In this document: one piece after another, positions 42,790 through 53,049 of the stretch
Layout: every line of letters starts with the position of its first letter
Position numbering within the stretch: position 1 is the first letter of the stretch
From: Glandiceps talaboti
Taxonomy: Eukaryota > Hemichordata > Enteropneusta > Spengelidae
Assembly: GCF_964340395.1 (NCBI RefSeq)
Contig: NC_135549.1
Coordinates: 23,803,342-23,867,341 of the forward strand
Reading direction: 5' to 3'
DNA: 64,000 nt
The notes under the pieces: generated by a model
What the model was told of the DNA's origin: nothing
What the model saw: only the letters and a program-made list of their open reading frames with translations
The model's database searches: none
Made by a program: the position numbers and the translations under genes

Positions 42790-44010
42790 CACCTGTGCAT
42801 GACGTGACGATACCAAGTCATATTATTTATACAAGCACGTTATATTCTCATTGCCGAAAACAGACCACCCTAAAGTTGAATGGCGCCAACCATTAAGAAG
42901 CTATGTTTTTTGTATGTCGAACACAAGTCGAATATTAACACTGTGCCAGTAGTGGTTATTACACAACCTCGACAACGAATGTATGAGGAAACTGATTGTT
43001 TATCAAATATATTCTAAATTCATTAACTTCGCCGGTCTCTAAGAGATGTCTGTAGCTTATGCATAATCCAGTACGATTGTCACAACTGTTAATTTTCAAC
43101 TTATGTCGATGACATATAAGTGACACTTCAGAAATAAACATAGTATTGTTTGCACTAGATTGTCAACCACTTAACCTGTGTTACAACAACACGTCACAGT
43201 GAGGTATGTTGAATCAGTAATTTTTTAAAATATCTTTTCCATAAATACTCGTAGGAAACCGACGTCATTCAGTAAAACAAGCCAAGAACAAGTGTACGAT
43301 TAACGAGGAAATGTGCAAAAATGAGAACGTGTACGTTTATTTCCTTAATAACAGATGAACAATAAGTTGGATAAGTTTTTCTAAAATTATATATCAAAAT
43401 CAATTTGATAACGTTTAAATGTTATCTCGAGTAGAGCGAAATGTTGTATATTCTGAATATATAGTTGAGCTTGTGTTTCAGCCATTTGTCTATCTGCATG
43501 GTTCAACCTACCTCTCTAAAGCTTAACTGATCATCGATGTTCGGTCATCGATGACCAATAATAGATTAACTTACCTGAATAGAAATTTGCGATGACGCAA
43601 CTTAAAAGTTTTGCCCTGTAAATCTGTACTTCTGTTACGATCTTAGATCTACACTGGAAAACAGCCTAGAAACTCGACAACACTACCCTAGCGCGTGATG
43701 CATAATTTTATCTTTGACGTTTTAATCCCTGTTGTAACTTGTTACGAACACACCCCCCAAAACCTGACAACCTGAAGTATGTAACGAATTGAATTAAAGT
43801 GGATTGTAGGGTTGCAATACATTTGGTCATAGTTAAATATACGAAATTGGTAGTGGACGTGGATTATTACGGAACATGAATTGCAGAACGGACTATATAA
43901 ATTGACAAAGGTCTACATGTTAAGGTTTTCAAAGTTTATAAAAAGTTCACTATTTGAAAAGAGGAAATGAGGAACGAACTTTTATACTTCAAATAGGTCT
44001 TGCCATTGGA
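42790..44010. repeat. segmental duplication upstream of gene B (paralogous to 50,010-51,965)
   Basis: Collinear similarity with 50.0-51.97 kb. Anchors are GTCGATGACATAT.AGTGA, AGGAAACCGACGT, AAGAACAAGTGTACGA, GACGCAACTTAAAAGTTTTG and AAGTTCACTATTTG. The region contains the proposed 5' non-coding exon at 43575-43665. Confidence 0.85.
43575..43665 (-). promoter_or_regulatory. candidate 5' non-coding exon of receptor B with splice donor
   Basis: On the minus strand this conserved stretch ends ATTTCTATTCAG|GTAAGTTAAT, a consensus donor at 43575/43574. The counterpart for gene C at 50797-50885 is among the best-conserved parts of the flank (ACAGGGCAAAACTTTTAAGT is identical). A partner acceptor lies 10 bases upstream of the gene B start codon. 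The transcription start is not determined. Confidence 0.55.
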
Positions 44011-44591
44011 TTACATTAACCAAATACTATCGAATGGTACATGGTGTGTGTGTGTACTGATATCGGTAGCTCTAGATTAGGTAATACGATAACTTCAGAT
44101 AATCCCAGTCATTTGCGTCTGAGCATGCTCAGTCTGGATTGCAAGTTCCCTATTCGAGGGATTAGTGTTAGTGTGCATTATATTATAGCATTACCAATTC
44201 CAGTGAATTTTGTGACGTCATCGCTGTACATTATTACTGATAATGTACTCAGTTATTGGGCATCGCGGCCCCGGAACGAGCATAACAATACAAGCTTATT
44301 TGTTCTGTTTCGTCATACGACTAGGTATTTTTTCGAAATGCATGTTGTTACTTATGATTGTCATTTCCACTGTTTAAAAATACAACGCATTCATGAAACA
44401 AATTTGTGTTCACAGCAGTTCATTGGAGTGTATATGTGTGTGTACGTGTACGTACGTGTGTCGCTATGATTAGTATTCAGCTTCCGGGCCGAACATGGCA
44501 GACGATGTTCAGCGCTGTGTATATTATACTAGTACGTTGTTTTGCGTTCCTCGGTCTACAAATTCACTGGAATTGGCAAAACTATAAAATA

Positions 44592-44735
44592 ATAACAATA
44601 ATGTACGTCCTCCCAGTCCATAATGGACTCAAGCAAACTTTGCACTCCATAATGGGCTCGGCTATCGCCTCGCCCATTATGTCGTTCAAAGTTTGCTTTC
44701 GTCCATTATGGGCTGGGAGGGCGTACATTATTGTT
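44592..44735. repeat. 144-bp foldback hairpin
   Basis: The left arm (ATAATGTACGTCCTCCCAGT, then CCATAATGGAC, then AGCAAACTTTG, then CCATAATGGGC) is mirrored by the right arm in reverse order, ending GGGCTGGGAGG and GCGTACATTAT. The loop is about 14 bases (TCGGCTATCGCCTC). Each arm also repeats CCATAATGG internally. Confidence 0.9.
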
Positions 44736-44887
44736 TAATTATACCATGCATAGGCGAACAATATGGAATATTTACACTAGTCAATCTAGGTCACGAGAAT
44801 GCATGTCTACGTCACAGGTTCTGCTATGTTCGAAATATAGGTTCAACATTGCCATTATTTTCCCAGAAACTTTCCCAGATATTTCTT

Positions 44888-45274
44888 AGTCTCGGTTACT
44901 AAGACTCTCGTGGCTTGGGGCGTTGCCTGCTAGAACACCCCTAACGAGAGTCTGGGGAAACGAGATTCCAACTATTCCGCACATGACGTACCATCGATCT
45001 GCAGTGCATCGTCGGGAGTACTTCGCGTCCAACATTGCAGGCTGCACGATGCGAGTACCTTCGCTAGATATTATCACGTCTTAAGCGACTGATTATTACA
45101 ACACAAAGACCTCGTGAGCCCATTTTTAATACTTGGAAGAAATGTACTTTACGACTTCCGTCACTGGGTAGTTGGAATCCCGGGTTGGAATGTGGTTTCC
45201 CCAGACACTCGTTCGGGGTGGTCACACAGAACAGCCCCCAGCAGTAAGAGTCTGGGGGTAACCGAGACTGTGGA
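44888..45274. mobile_element. MITE-like element with ~85-bp terminal inverted repeats
   Basis: The left end starts AGTCTCGGTTACTAAGACTC and the right end, reverse-complemented, starts AGTCTCGGTTACCCCCAGAC. Both continue in register through a GGGGCG/GGGGCT block, CACCCC.AACGAG.GTCTGGG, GAAAC and ATTCCAAC for about 85 bases. Each TIR is itself partly palindromic (GACTCTCGT...ACGAGAGTC). The total is about 387 bp with no coding capacity. A target-site duplication is not clear. Confidence 0.85.
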
Positions 45275-46370
45275 ATTTCTGTGATGTTGCTGGCGCTGGT
45301 ATAAATATGTTATTTTCCATTTCTTTTTCTCCACTCAGCTGGATAATAATCGTAATGTAAGGGATGTGTCCCACTGAGAGTCGGTAGACGACTTTCGAAG
45401 GTTAAGAAAATGGCTGCATTAAATCTCACCAGTTTAAATTAACATTATAATTTTAATCAAATAACATAGCTCACAGTTTCTTGCTGTAACTCCTCCACTC
45501 ATTCCTCAAGACCAAACTTTGTAATATAAGTATTTTAAGAGAACCACCCACGCGAAACAAGCGTTAATAATAAAAAAAGATACATTGGACTAGACACTGA
45601 ATAACTCAATAATTGGGTAATATCTCGATACCAAGAAATGTGCTATGTTTAGTCACAGATAAGTAATACATATCTGTGGTTTAGTGTGGATCCAAAAGTA
45701 TTACATCTGACATGTACGCCGTAGGGTGAGTATTAAGAATCAACATCTTACAGATTAACAAAAGCAATATCTGGAGTAAAATCCGGCTCTAGATGTTAGT
45801 AATAATTCATAATATATCAAAGGGATAAAACCTTTCTTATAACATTACATGTAAACATGGAGGGCTGAGCCAGATCTCTCTACATTGTGACAAGACAAAT
45901 AATTAAGCAGATATATTTACTTGAATAATCTCACAGTTTGACAATAAAATCACCCTGTAGTATCTTGACGATTGCAGCAACAGCCATCATCATACATCGT
46001 GATTTCTGTGCAAAATCAGTTACGTGATGAAGGCAGCCACACATTTCAAGGCTGCATTTTAAATATTTTATCAAGGAAAACAAAATTACTGAGGTGTATT
46101 ATGTCGTGAAGGGTCAACCTTGCTAAAAGCATCAAAATGTTTTATTATGTTAGTGATGATTTTACAAAAAAATTAAAAGAAATTTCACGTTGTTTACTTA
46201 TGTGTAAACAGCTGCTGTCGCCACGTTCGAAACGCCCACAAATCTTGTCAGTACGCAGAGAAGTAGGTCAAAATTGCGACGTAGTAAAAATCTTCTTCGT
46301 CACACGTGCGCGTACACGTTGAACGTGTGGCCGAAAATGATATGCACATTCGTATTTTACAGAATGATGC

Positions 46371-46545
46371 GTGCGGATATACGTACTTCGTATATTAGCG
46401 TAGATCAGAAGAGTTCGATTCCACTGATATACGTCTCTGTATATCCATCACATATAAGGAGTGTACGAAATTGTACACGAGTGTAGACTTACGTATATCC
46501 ATAGAATACGGGTTCGTATGTGTTGATATACGTCTGGTATATCAA
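46371..46545. repeat. cluster of four short perfect hairpins
   Basis: Stem-loops: ATATACG/CGTATAT (46377-46395, loop 5), GATATAC/GTATATC (46426-46445, loop 6), GTGTAC/GTACAC (46461-46478, loop 6) and TTGATATAC/GTATATCAA (46523-46545, loop 5). Three share the ATATAC core. They end about 15 bases before the receptor pseudogene. Confidence 0.7.
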
Positions 46546-46559
46546 GAATTTTGCACTGT

Positions 46560-47463
46560 GCTTGGACCCTTCCTCATGCGCGGCTAGGCTGTTGATATGT
46601 GATACTGTCGAATGTTTGTTGGCTTGTATCCTCAGAGTTATCGTCAGTGTACTTGCCTGATTCAGCTCTTCGCGAACAGAATGGTCGAGTTATTACAATG
46701 ATAGATGAACATAACGCTCCCGTCAACAAACCTCCTACGAATCCAAGAGAAATGTACGCACCAGACGATAACCCCTTGACCTCAGTGTTTGTAAAGTCTG
46801 TAGTAATTTATAAGTGACGTTGTGGCAGCAGTATTAAACAAACTCGTTCTTCGCACTGTTTGTATGATGAGTTGTACTAACTGCTTCTAATGTTACTGTC
46901 GCTGTGGTAGTGCTAATGCCATCAGAGGTCAAAACGTCACTCGTTGTTTGCGAAAGAATTGAAATTTCGTTGACATTTTCGCTGTGCATGTTTGCTTTAT
47001 TGTACGTGATGAGTTGTACTAACCGCTTTTAACGTTGATGGCGCTGTGGTAGTGGTAACACCATCACAGGTCAAACTGCCTCTGAAAGACTCGAAGTCAA
47101 TTCCGTCGTAGACGTTTTTTGCTGTGCCTCTTTGCACTGTTTGTATGATGAGTTGTACTAACAGCTTCTAACGTTGATGGCGTTGTGGTAGTTGTAACAC
47201 CATCAGAGGTCAAACCGCCACTCTCTCTATTTGAAAAAGCTGACGGTCAATTCCGTCGTTTTTGCTGTGGTTGTTCGCATTATTGTATGAGTTGTACTAA
47301 CCGCTTCTATCGTTGATGATGCTGTCACGTCCAACTTTAAAGTTCGTATTCCCAGGGAGGTTCCTTCGGCACTCTTTGCAAGGCATGCATTAAGTCCCTT
47401 CATTTTCATAGTCACTAATTCGCGGTATTATCAAGTCGCTATTATGAAGTTGAGTTGGTTCGA
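46560..47463 (-). pseudogene. truncated LRR-Ig receptor pseudogene (Ig end, four stalk units, TM, partial tail)
   Basis: The minus strand matches receptor D from the end of the Ig domain through the stalk, membrane helix and first part of the tail. All LRRs, LRRCT and most of the Ig are missing, and so is the distal tyrosine tail. The stalk unit (anchor GAGTTGTACTAAC, at about 46870, 47013, 47153 and 47287) is present four times, with frameshifts, against three in D. At 47463 the Ig sequence stops abruptly and joins sequence homologous to the 3' flank of gene D (54,970 onward), which marks a recombination breakpoint. It lies about 190 bases downstream of gene C's stop. Confidence 0.85.
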
Positions 47464-47635
47464 TACATATGTAACACCAAGGTTGAACGTTTGCAATTGT
47501 AGTAGAATATTTATTTTGGGTATTATATCACAAGTAATAGTTTTGAATTTCAAACTTGGATCGTTTACAATACATGATCTCACAATAAAACACGAATTCC
47601 GACAATTAATTTTGGGTCACTAATCATTCAAATGT

Positions 47636-47641
47636 TTTAAT
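47636..47641 (-). promoter_or_regulatory. candidate poly(A) signal (ATTAAA) of receptor C
   Basis: ATTAAA 11 bases after the stop codon of gene C, at the position where gene D has AATAAA. The 3' UTR would be very short. Confidence 0.4.
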
Positions 47642-47651
47642 TCTATCAGGG

Positions 47652-49469
47652 TCAGTACTTTATATTCAGTGTTTCATAGACATTAAGTGTTACTTGGTGT
47701 GTTCCTGGTGACATTGATATGTAACCAGTTTCAGGGGCAGCAATCGCTGGTGTGTTTTCATAGATGGAATGAGACTGGTCAACTCTACTGCTTGGTGGTT
47801 CAGTATATCTTACATATGGGTTATCTTCCAAAATTATGCTAAGTTGGTTTGGTCTTTGACCCTTCTTCATGTGCGGCTGTTGTTCGTCATTTTCAGATAT
47901 GATATTGTTGAATGTTTTTTGGGTTGTGTCATCAGAGTTATTGACAGTGTATTTGTCTGATTCACCTCTTCGCCAACAGAAGTGTCGAGTTATCAGAATG
48001 ATAACTAAACATAACGCTCCCGTCAACAAACCTCCAAAGAACCCCAGAGAAATATATGCACCAGACGATAACCTCTGCACCTCACTGTGTCTGAAGTCTG
48101 TAGTAAATTCCGCTGTGGTAGTGGTAACACTATCAGAGGTCAAACCGCCTCCCATTGTATGTAGAACAGTTGAAGTCAATTCCGTTGTTGACATTTTCGT
48201 TGTGCTTGTTCGCATTGTTGTATAATGAGCTGTACTAACTGCTTCTAATGTTGATGGCGCTTTCACGTTCATCTTTAAAGTTCTCGTCCCCAAGGAGGTC
48301 CCTTCAGTACTTTTTGCAACGCATACATAAGTCCCTTCATTTGTATAGTCAATTTCCGGTATTAGAAAGTCGCCATTGCCAAGTTGAGTTGGTTCACTTT
48401 CGGAACAAATTTCGTCGTTGTCATAAGGAACTATGCCACCGCTCGGAGTAATCCAGTATTTGGTAGGTGTTGGTTCACCATTGACGTCACAGTCTAATGT
48501 TACATTGTCACCCTCTGATGATGTAATGATTTTAAAAGGCACATAAAATACCGGTAGGGGATAACACATGAGTTCATCGAGTGGGATTGTCAGCATGTCT
48601 TTACTTGAATGCTGTTCAGGTGCTTCACATCTCACTGTACCACCAAAGCTCAGGTGTTGGTTGTCATCTAGCCATCGCCTGAGATCCTTCAGACGGCAAT
48701 CACATGACCATGGTATATTGTACATATTCAGCTCAGACAGCTCATCTAATCCATCAAATATGATTCCTGGTAATATAGTGATAGGATTATCGAATATATA
48801 TAGACGGTATAGTTTATCTAATCCACGGAATGTATTTTCTTGTAAAGTTTCCAAATTGTTTCTGTACAGGTACAAATATCTCAATTGACTGAGTCCATAG
48901 AATACACTCTCTGGTAGAAACTGTATGTTGTTATCGTACAGATATAGTGTGGCTAGACTGTGTAATCCATTAAAGGAATTTTCATGTAGGCATGATATGT
49001 GATTGAAATGTAATTTAAGGTTGGTCAATTTACCAAGGTCACGAAAAGTAAAATCTTCTATTGAAACAATATTATTATTATAGAGATACAGAACCTCTAG
49101 GTCGTATAGGCCACTGAAAACATCCTCAGGTAAGGTAGTGAGTCGGTTTCTGTACAGGTGCAAACGTTGCAAATTAGACAATCCGGTAAATGCGAGTACT
49201 TCAAGTTCTTCTATTCTGCTACTGTACAGGTCAAGCGATGTCAAATTTGATAGAGTATCAAACGAATTGTTAGAAATACGGGCCAAATTGTTTCCATCCA
49301 GATATAAAATCGTTGTGTCTGTCGGAATCCCCTCTGGAATTTCTATTAATCCTCGGTTTTTACAAGTAACAGTGGTTCCTGAACATGAACATTCTGTTGG
49401 ACAGGTTTCGCCAGCACCAATATGCAGTATGAACCACAGTATAGTCGTTGATATCGCCAACACAGCCAT
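47652..49469 (-). CDS. LRR-Ig transmembrane receptor C, 8 LRRs, full tyrosine tail
   Basis: The shortest member, 605 residues in one exon. Signal peptide ([20 protein letters not shown]), LRRNT (CPTECSC), only 8 LRRs, LRRCT (IPWSCDC...VRCEAP...LMC), Ig domain (TLDCDV, YWITP, EGTYVCVA), one Thr/Ser stalk unit, membrane helix [19 protein letters not shown], and a cytoplasmic tail of about 105 residues. Tail tyrosines include YVRYTEP, SIYENTP (YxN, Grb2-type), ETGYISM (YxxM) and NVYETL. The pair is YISM-x11-YETL, one residue away from an ITAM. The first three and last four or five LRRs match those of B and D, so C looks like the same receptor with the variable middle removed. A strong acceptor (CCTTTTCCTTCTGGCAG) ends at 49478; a donor at 50796 gives a 1.32-kb 5' intron. 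Confidence 0.93.
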   Translation of the reverse strand: MAVLAISTTILWFILHIGAGETCPTECSCSGTTVTCKNRGLIEIPEGIPTDTTILYLDGNNLARISNNSFDTLSNLTSLDLYSSRIEELEVLAFTGLSNLQRLHLYRNRLTTLPEDVFSGLYDLEVLYLYNNNIVSIEDFTFRDLGKLTNLKLHFNHISCLHENSFNGLHSLATLYLYDNNIQFLPESVFYGLSQLRYLYLYRNNLETLQENTFRGLDKLYRLYIFDNPITILPGIIFDGLDELSELNMYNIPWSCDCRLKDLRRWLDDNQHLSFGGTVRCEAPEQHSSKDMLTIPLDELMCYPLPVFYVPFKIITSSEGDNVTLDCDVNGEPTPTKYWITPSGGIVPYDNDEICSESEPTQLGNGDFLIPEIDYTNEGTYVCVAKSTEGTSLGTRTLKMNVKAPSTLEAVSTAHYTTMRTSTTKMSTTELTSTVLHTMGGGLTSDSVTTTTAEFTTDFRHSEVQRLSSGAYISLGFFGGLLTGALCLVIILITRHFCWRRGESDKYTVNNSDDTTQKTFNNIISENDEQQPHMKKGQRPNQLSIILEDNPYVRYTEPPSSRVDQSHSIYENTPAIAAPETGYISMSPGTHQVTLNVYETLNIKY

Positions 49470-50796
49470 TCCGCTATCTGCCAGAAGGAAAAGGAGGTAG
49501 ATAAAGTGAAGCTGCTTAAGCTATGAATATTTAATTCAATGTATTACAGGATTATTCAAAGTAAATTCGAGCAAGTTTCCACTTTTCGACTTTGAAATTC
49601 TACCAGTCCTGGAACTACCAATGAAGACAGTTGTGTACTGGTGATAGTACAGATGAATGAGGTAATGTCCTACTATAGTACTATTAATTTATGTTTTGGA
49701 ACCATTTATGTTCAAATCTACGGCAGTTTATGATTACTCTCATTTCCAATATCTTCATTCTTTGGTAATACTTTATTTAGAGTGATGTCGCCGAAGTACA
49801 TAACATGAACTACATTTGCATATGATGTACAACTGTTAAAACACTGACATTCAAATGTTTTTTTGCACTAAGCTTTCGCGCTGTGGGTGGTGGGCGACGA
49901 TCCTCATCATAATATGCATAGCATGCACCACAATATAGTAAAACTCTACCATACATATCATGGTATACATAGCCTAAACTATTCGCACAAGAACCATAAT
50001 ACCGACCGACCGACCGACTCATATTACTTATCACAAGCACTTTTCTACATTTGAATGCCGAAATGAGACCACCTTAAATTTGAATGCAGCCAAACCTAGA
50101 TATACTATGGTTTAATACCGAACACAAATCGAATATCAAAGCTGTGCCAGTGGTCTTTCCGACAAATAAAGGTATGAGGAACCTGATTGTTTATCAAGCT
50201 ATTCCAAATGCAAAGAGTTCCACTGCTCTCGAGGAGATGCCTGTAGCTTGGCTAATTCAGTCCGATTGCCACAGATATTAATTTTCAACTAATGTCGATG
50301 ACATATTAGTGATACTTCAGCAATAAACAAATAATTATTTGCACTAGATTATCAAGCATAAATTTGTGTTGATCGAATTCGAAGATGTCACAGTGAGATA
50401 TTGTGAATCAGTAATTTGTTTAAATATCTTTTTCATAGTTTCTCATAGGAAACCGACGTTATCCATGATTAGTCAAGAACAAGTGTACGACTAGCGTGGA
50501 AAAATGAAAAATTAGATTATAAATTATTTCTTTAATAACGGTTGAACCATGACTTGAGTTTTCAGTTGGTATACAAATGAGCTTTAATTGATAATGTTTA
50601 TATGTTATAAATATTGTGCATTTTGTAGGTGAGCTTGTGTTTCAGCATTGACCTATCTGCATGGTTCAACCTACCTAGCTATCATTTAAGTGATGACCAG
50701 TAATGGGCCAATTCAACGACCGTCAACAACTTCTAAAATCACGGTTAATAAAAACGCCAAGTTCGGTCATCGATGGCCATCCATAAATTGACTTAC

Positions 50797-50885
50797 GTGA
50801 CTAAAAATCGCTATGACGCAACTTAAAAGTTTTGCCCTGTAAATCTGTGCTTCCGTTTAAGCACTCAGATCTCCACTGGATAACA
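50797..50885 (-). promoter_or_regulatory. candidate 5' non-coding exon of receptor C with splice donor
   Basis: Counterpart of 43575-43665. On the minus strand it ends TTTTTAGTCAC|GTAAGTCAAT, a donor at 50797/50796. The preceding TACAGGGCAAAACTTTTAAG is conserved with gene B. Confidence 0.55.
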
Positions 50886-51295
50886 ACCAGGTCAACCTGC
50901 GAACTATACAGCAGTACCCTAGTGCATGATTAATTTTTTCCATGACGTATTAGTTATTATCAATCGTACGTTGTTACGTACATACACCAACACAGACCAC
51001 TGTAGATATGTAAAAAAATGATTTAAAGTGCACTGTAGATCTTAAACTTTGGTCATCAGATATATTTCAATACACGGTATTGTATTATAATTAGTCGCAT
51101 GCGTGGTGTAAATATGTGATAGGATTTGGTATGGTGAATCGAAGTTTACAAATATAATGCTGAGCACACCAATCGAATCACGTCGTTTAGTTTAACTCAC
51201 CATTACATCGGTCAGCTTATATATAAGAAATATTTCAAGTAACACATTAGAAGTACAGGGCAAATTAAATTCCAAACTCTGATCACCCAAATATC

Positions 51296-51363
51296 TGTAT
51301 GTATGTATGTATGTATGTATGTATGTATGTATGTATGTATGTATGTATGTATGTATGTATGTA

Positions 51364-51400
<37 letters not shown>
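51296..51400. repeat. (GTAT)n followed by (GTCT)n
   Basis: About 17 GTAT units then about 9 GTCT units. Open frames here are artefacts. Confidence 0.95.
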
Positions 51401-52259
51401 CCAGGCATGTCTAGATCTGTTTGTCTGCATGTCTCTCTGACTGCTGTCTGTAGTGTCTTTATGTCTGTCCAGTATGTATCTATCGTTGTGCGTCTCTTTG
51501 CCTGTCTGTCTGTTTAATAGTAGTTACATATATTTAATATACTAGATTTTAATGATTTCCAAAAACAATTATCTCGGCATGTTTCCACATCAATCTTTAT
51601 TCATCAATTAGCTCACTAATAAAACATACACATACCCGATGCGCTATCCCAAATGAATATTAACATGAATGTTTTACATGAGATTTTTACTCTGGTACGT
51701 GGGCAAATATCACAACAACACTGGGTTATCATGATATCATGTATGAGAACGTCAGGGGAAGTCTCGCCATCATTCTGTAGTAATGAGAAGTTTATAAACG
51801 AAATACGAAGTGGACGTGAATTGTGGAACAGAAATTGCAGAACGAACTATTCAAAGTAGACATAAGTCTACATGGTCAGGTTTTCAAAGTTCATATTAAG
51901 TTCACTATTTGGAAAGAAACAATCAAGAACGAACTTGTAGATTTCAAGCAGGTCTTATGGGCTACTTCACACTATGGCAATGGCATCAAATAGCAAGATC
52001 AACATTAAGTTCTGTTTGTGGTTGCTTGGGAACTCTGTTTTTAGTACATCTAAATTTAAGCATAGACACTGTCTATAATTATTACAGGTTCATTCATGCT
52101 ACATACGTGATAAAGAGTCGTGTCTGTCAGTCTAGCTGTAGATGACTTAAACTTAAAGAGAATTCAAAGTCAAAAACCACTGGGAAAAATATGTTCATAT
52201 TTTTGGAAGGGATATTGATTCCAGTCTCTAGTTAGCACAATTGAATTAATATAGGCATG

Positions 52260-52313
52260 GTGTGGTGTATGTATGTATGTATGTATGTATGTATGTATGT
52301 ATGTATGTATGTA

Positions 52314-52344
<31 letters not shown>

Positions 52345-52800
52345 ATGTATGTATGTATGTATGTATGTATGTATGGATGACGTACATTCAACATTAACAA
52401 CAACTGCTCAACCGATTGCCCTGGTATTTGGTTGGGACATTACTTTTGGAGTTGGGAAATTGTTCAAATGAAAACGATCGCATCAAATGTTAAACTATGA
52501 AATAACGAGGCAGATTGATCTGATCATTCTTTAGGGTGTTTTGTGACATTGTGATCCAATCAGTGATATGCAAATTAGGGCTATCAAGTTATCCTTTTGG
52601 GTTAAAACTTTATAGCTCCAAGACAACCAACCAAGCAGGCGGGGCTGACATGTTGTGAAAGCGTTCTGAGAGGTACTAAGATTCCCTTCAATGATATGCA
52701 AATTAGGTGGAAAAATGCAACATTCTGTAATTCCAAAATTACAGAGCATATTGGGTTGAAATTTAATGTGGATGCTCCTAGTGATGTGTAGATGTTGTGG
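52260..52800 (-). repeat. dispersed repeat with (CATA)n end
   Basis: Reverse-oriented relative of 41,540-42,060. The end is a microsatellite (GTAT on the plus strand at 52262-52376, with a short GT interruption). ATATGCAAATTAGG occurs twice inside. Confidence 0.75.
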
Positions 52801-53045
52801 AGGGTAGAATCTCATTTCTGTATAGGTAAGTTTGGTTAGGTTACTGAGGATTATGTAACCCCCTGAAAACATCCGAAGACAGAGTACTGAGTCAAGTTGT
52901 AATGTCCGCAACAGTTCTTGCGACAAGAGAGTTTATGTATCCACACGTACTTCACAAACTGTCGAGATCATGGAACAGAAAATCATCACTAGCAAATATA
53001 TTGTAGTGTACAGATCAGGTAAGAAGTTTGTCTTAACCTTTACAG
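52795..53045 (-). pseudogene. LRR relic resembling receptor A
   Basis: Blocks match receptor A coding DNA in order: AGAATCTCATTTCTGTATAGG (A near 28840), GATTATGTAACCCC (28945), and a stretch with GCGAGATCATGGAACA.AAAATCATC, then GTACAGAT and AAGTTTGTCT (29088-29165). Frames are destroyed. It joins directly to the degenerate repeat found downstream of gene B. Both ends are truncated, so it covers only about four LRRs of A with internal gaps. Confidence 0.75.
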
Positions 53046-53049
53046 AGCG

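Larger units (their letters stand above)
44010..46550. other. no coding gene; foldback elements and hairpins
   Basis: Holds the hairpin at 44592-44735, the TIR element at 44888-45274 and the hairpin cluster at 46371-46545. Open frames near 44.04-44.74 kb cross the hairpin and show no domain. Confidence 0.5.
50010..51965. repeat. segmental duplication upstream of gene C (paralogous to 42,790-44,010)
   Basis: Collinear with the block upstream of gene B, including the non-coding exon, but longer because of an unrelated stretch with microsatellites around 51.0-51.8 kb. Confidence 0.85.
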
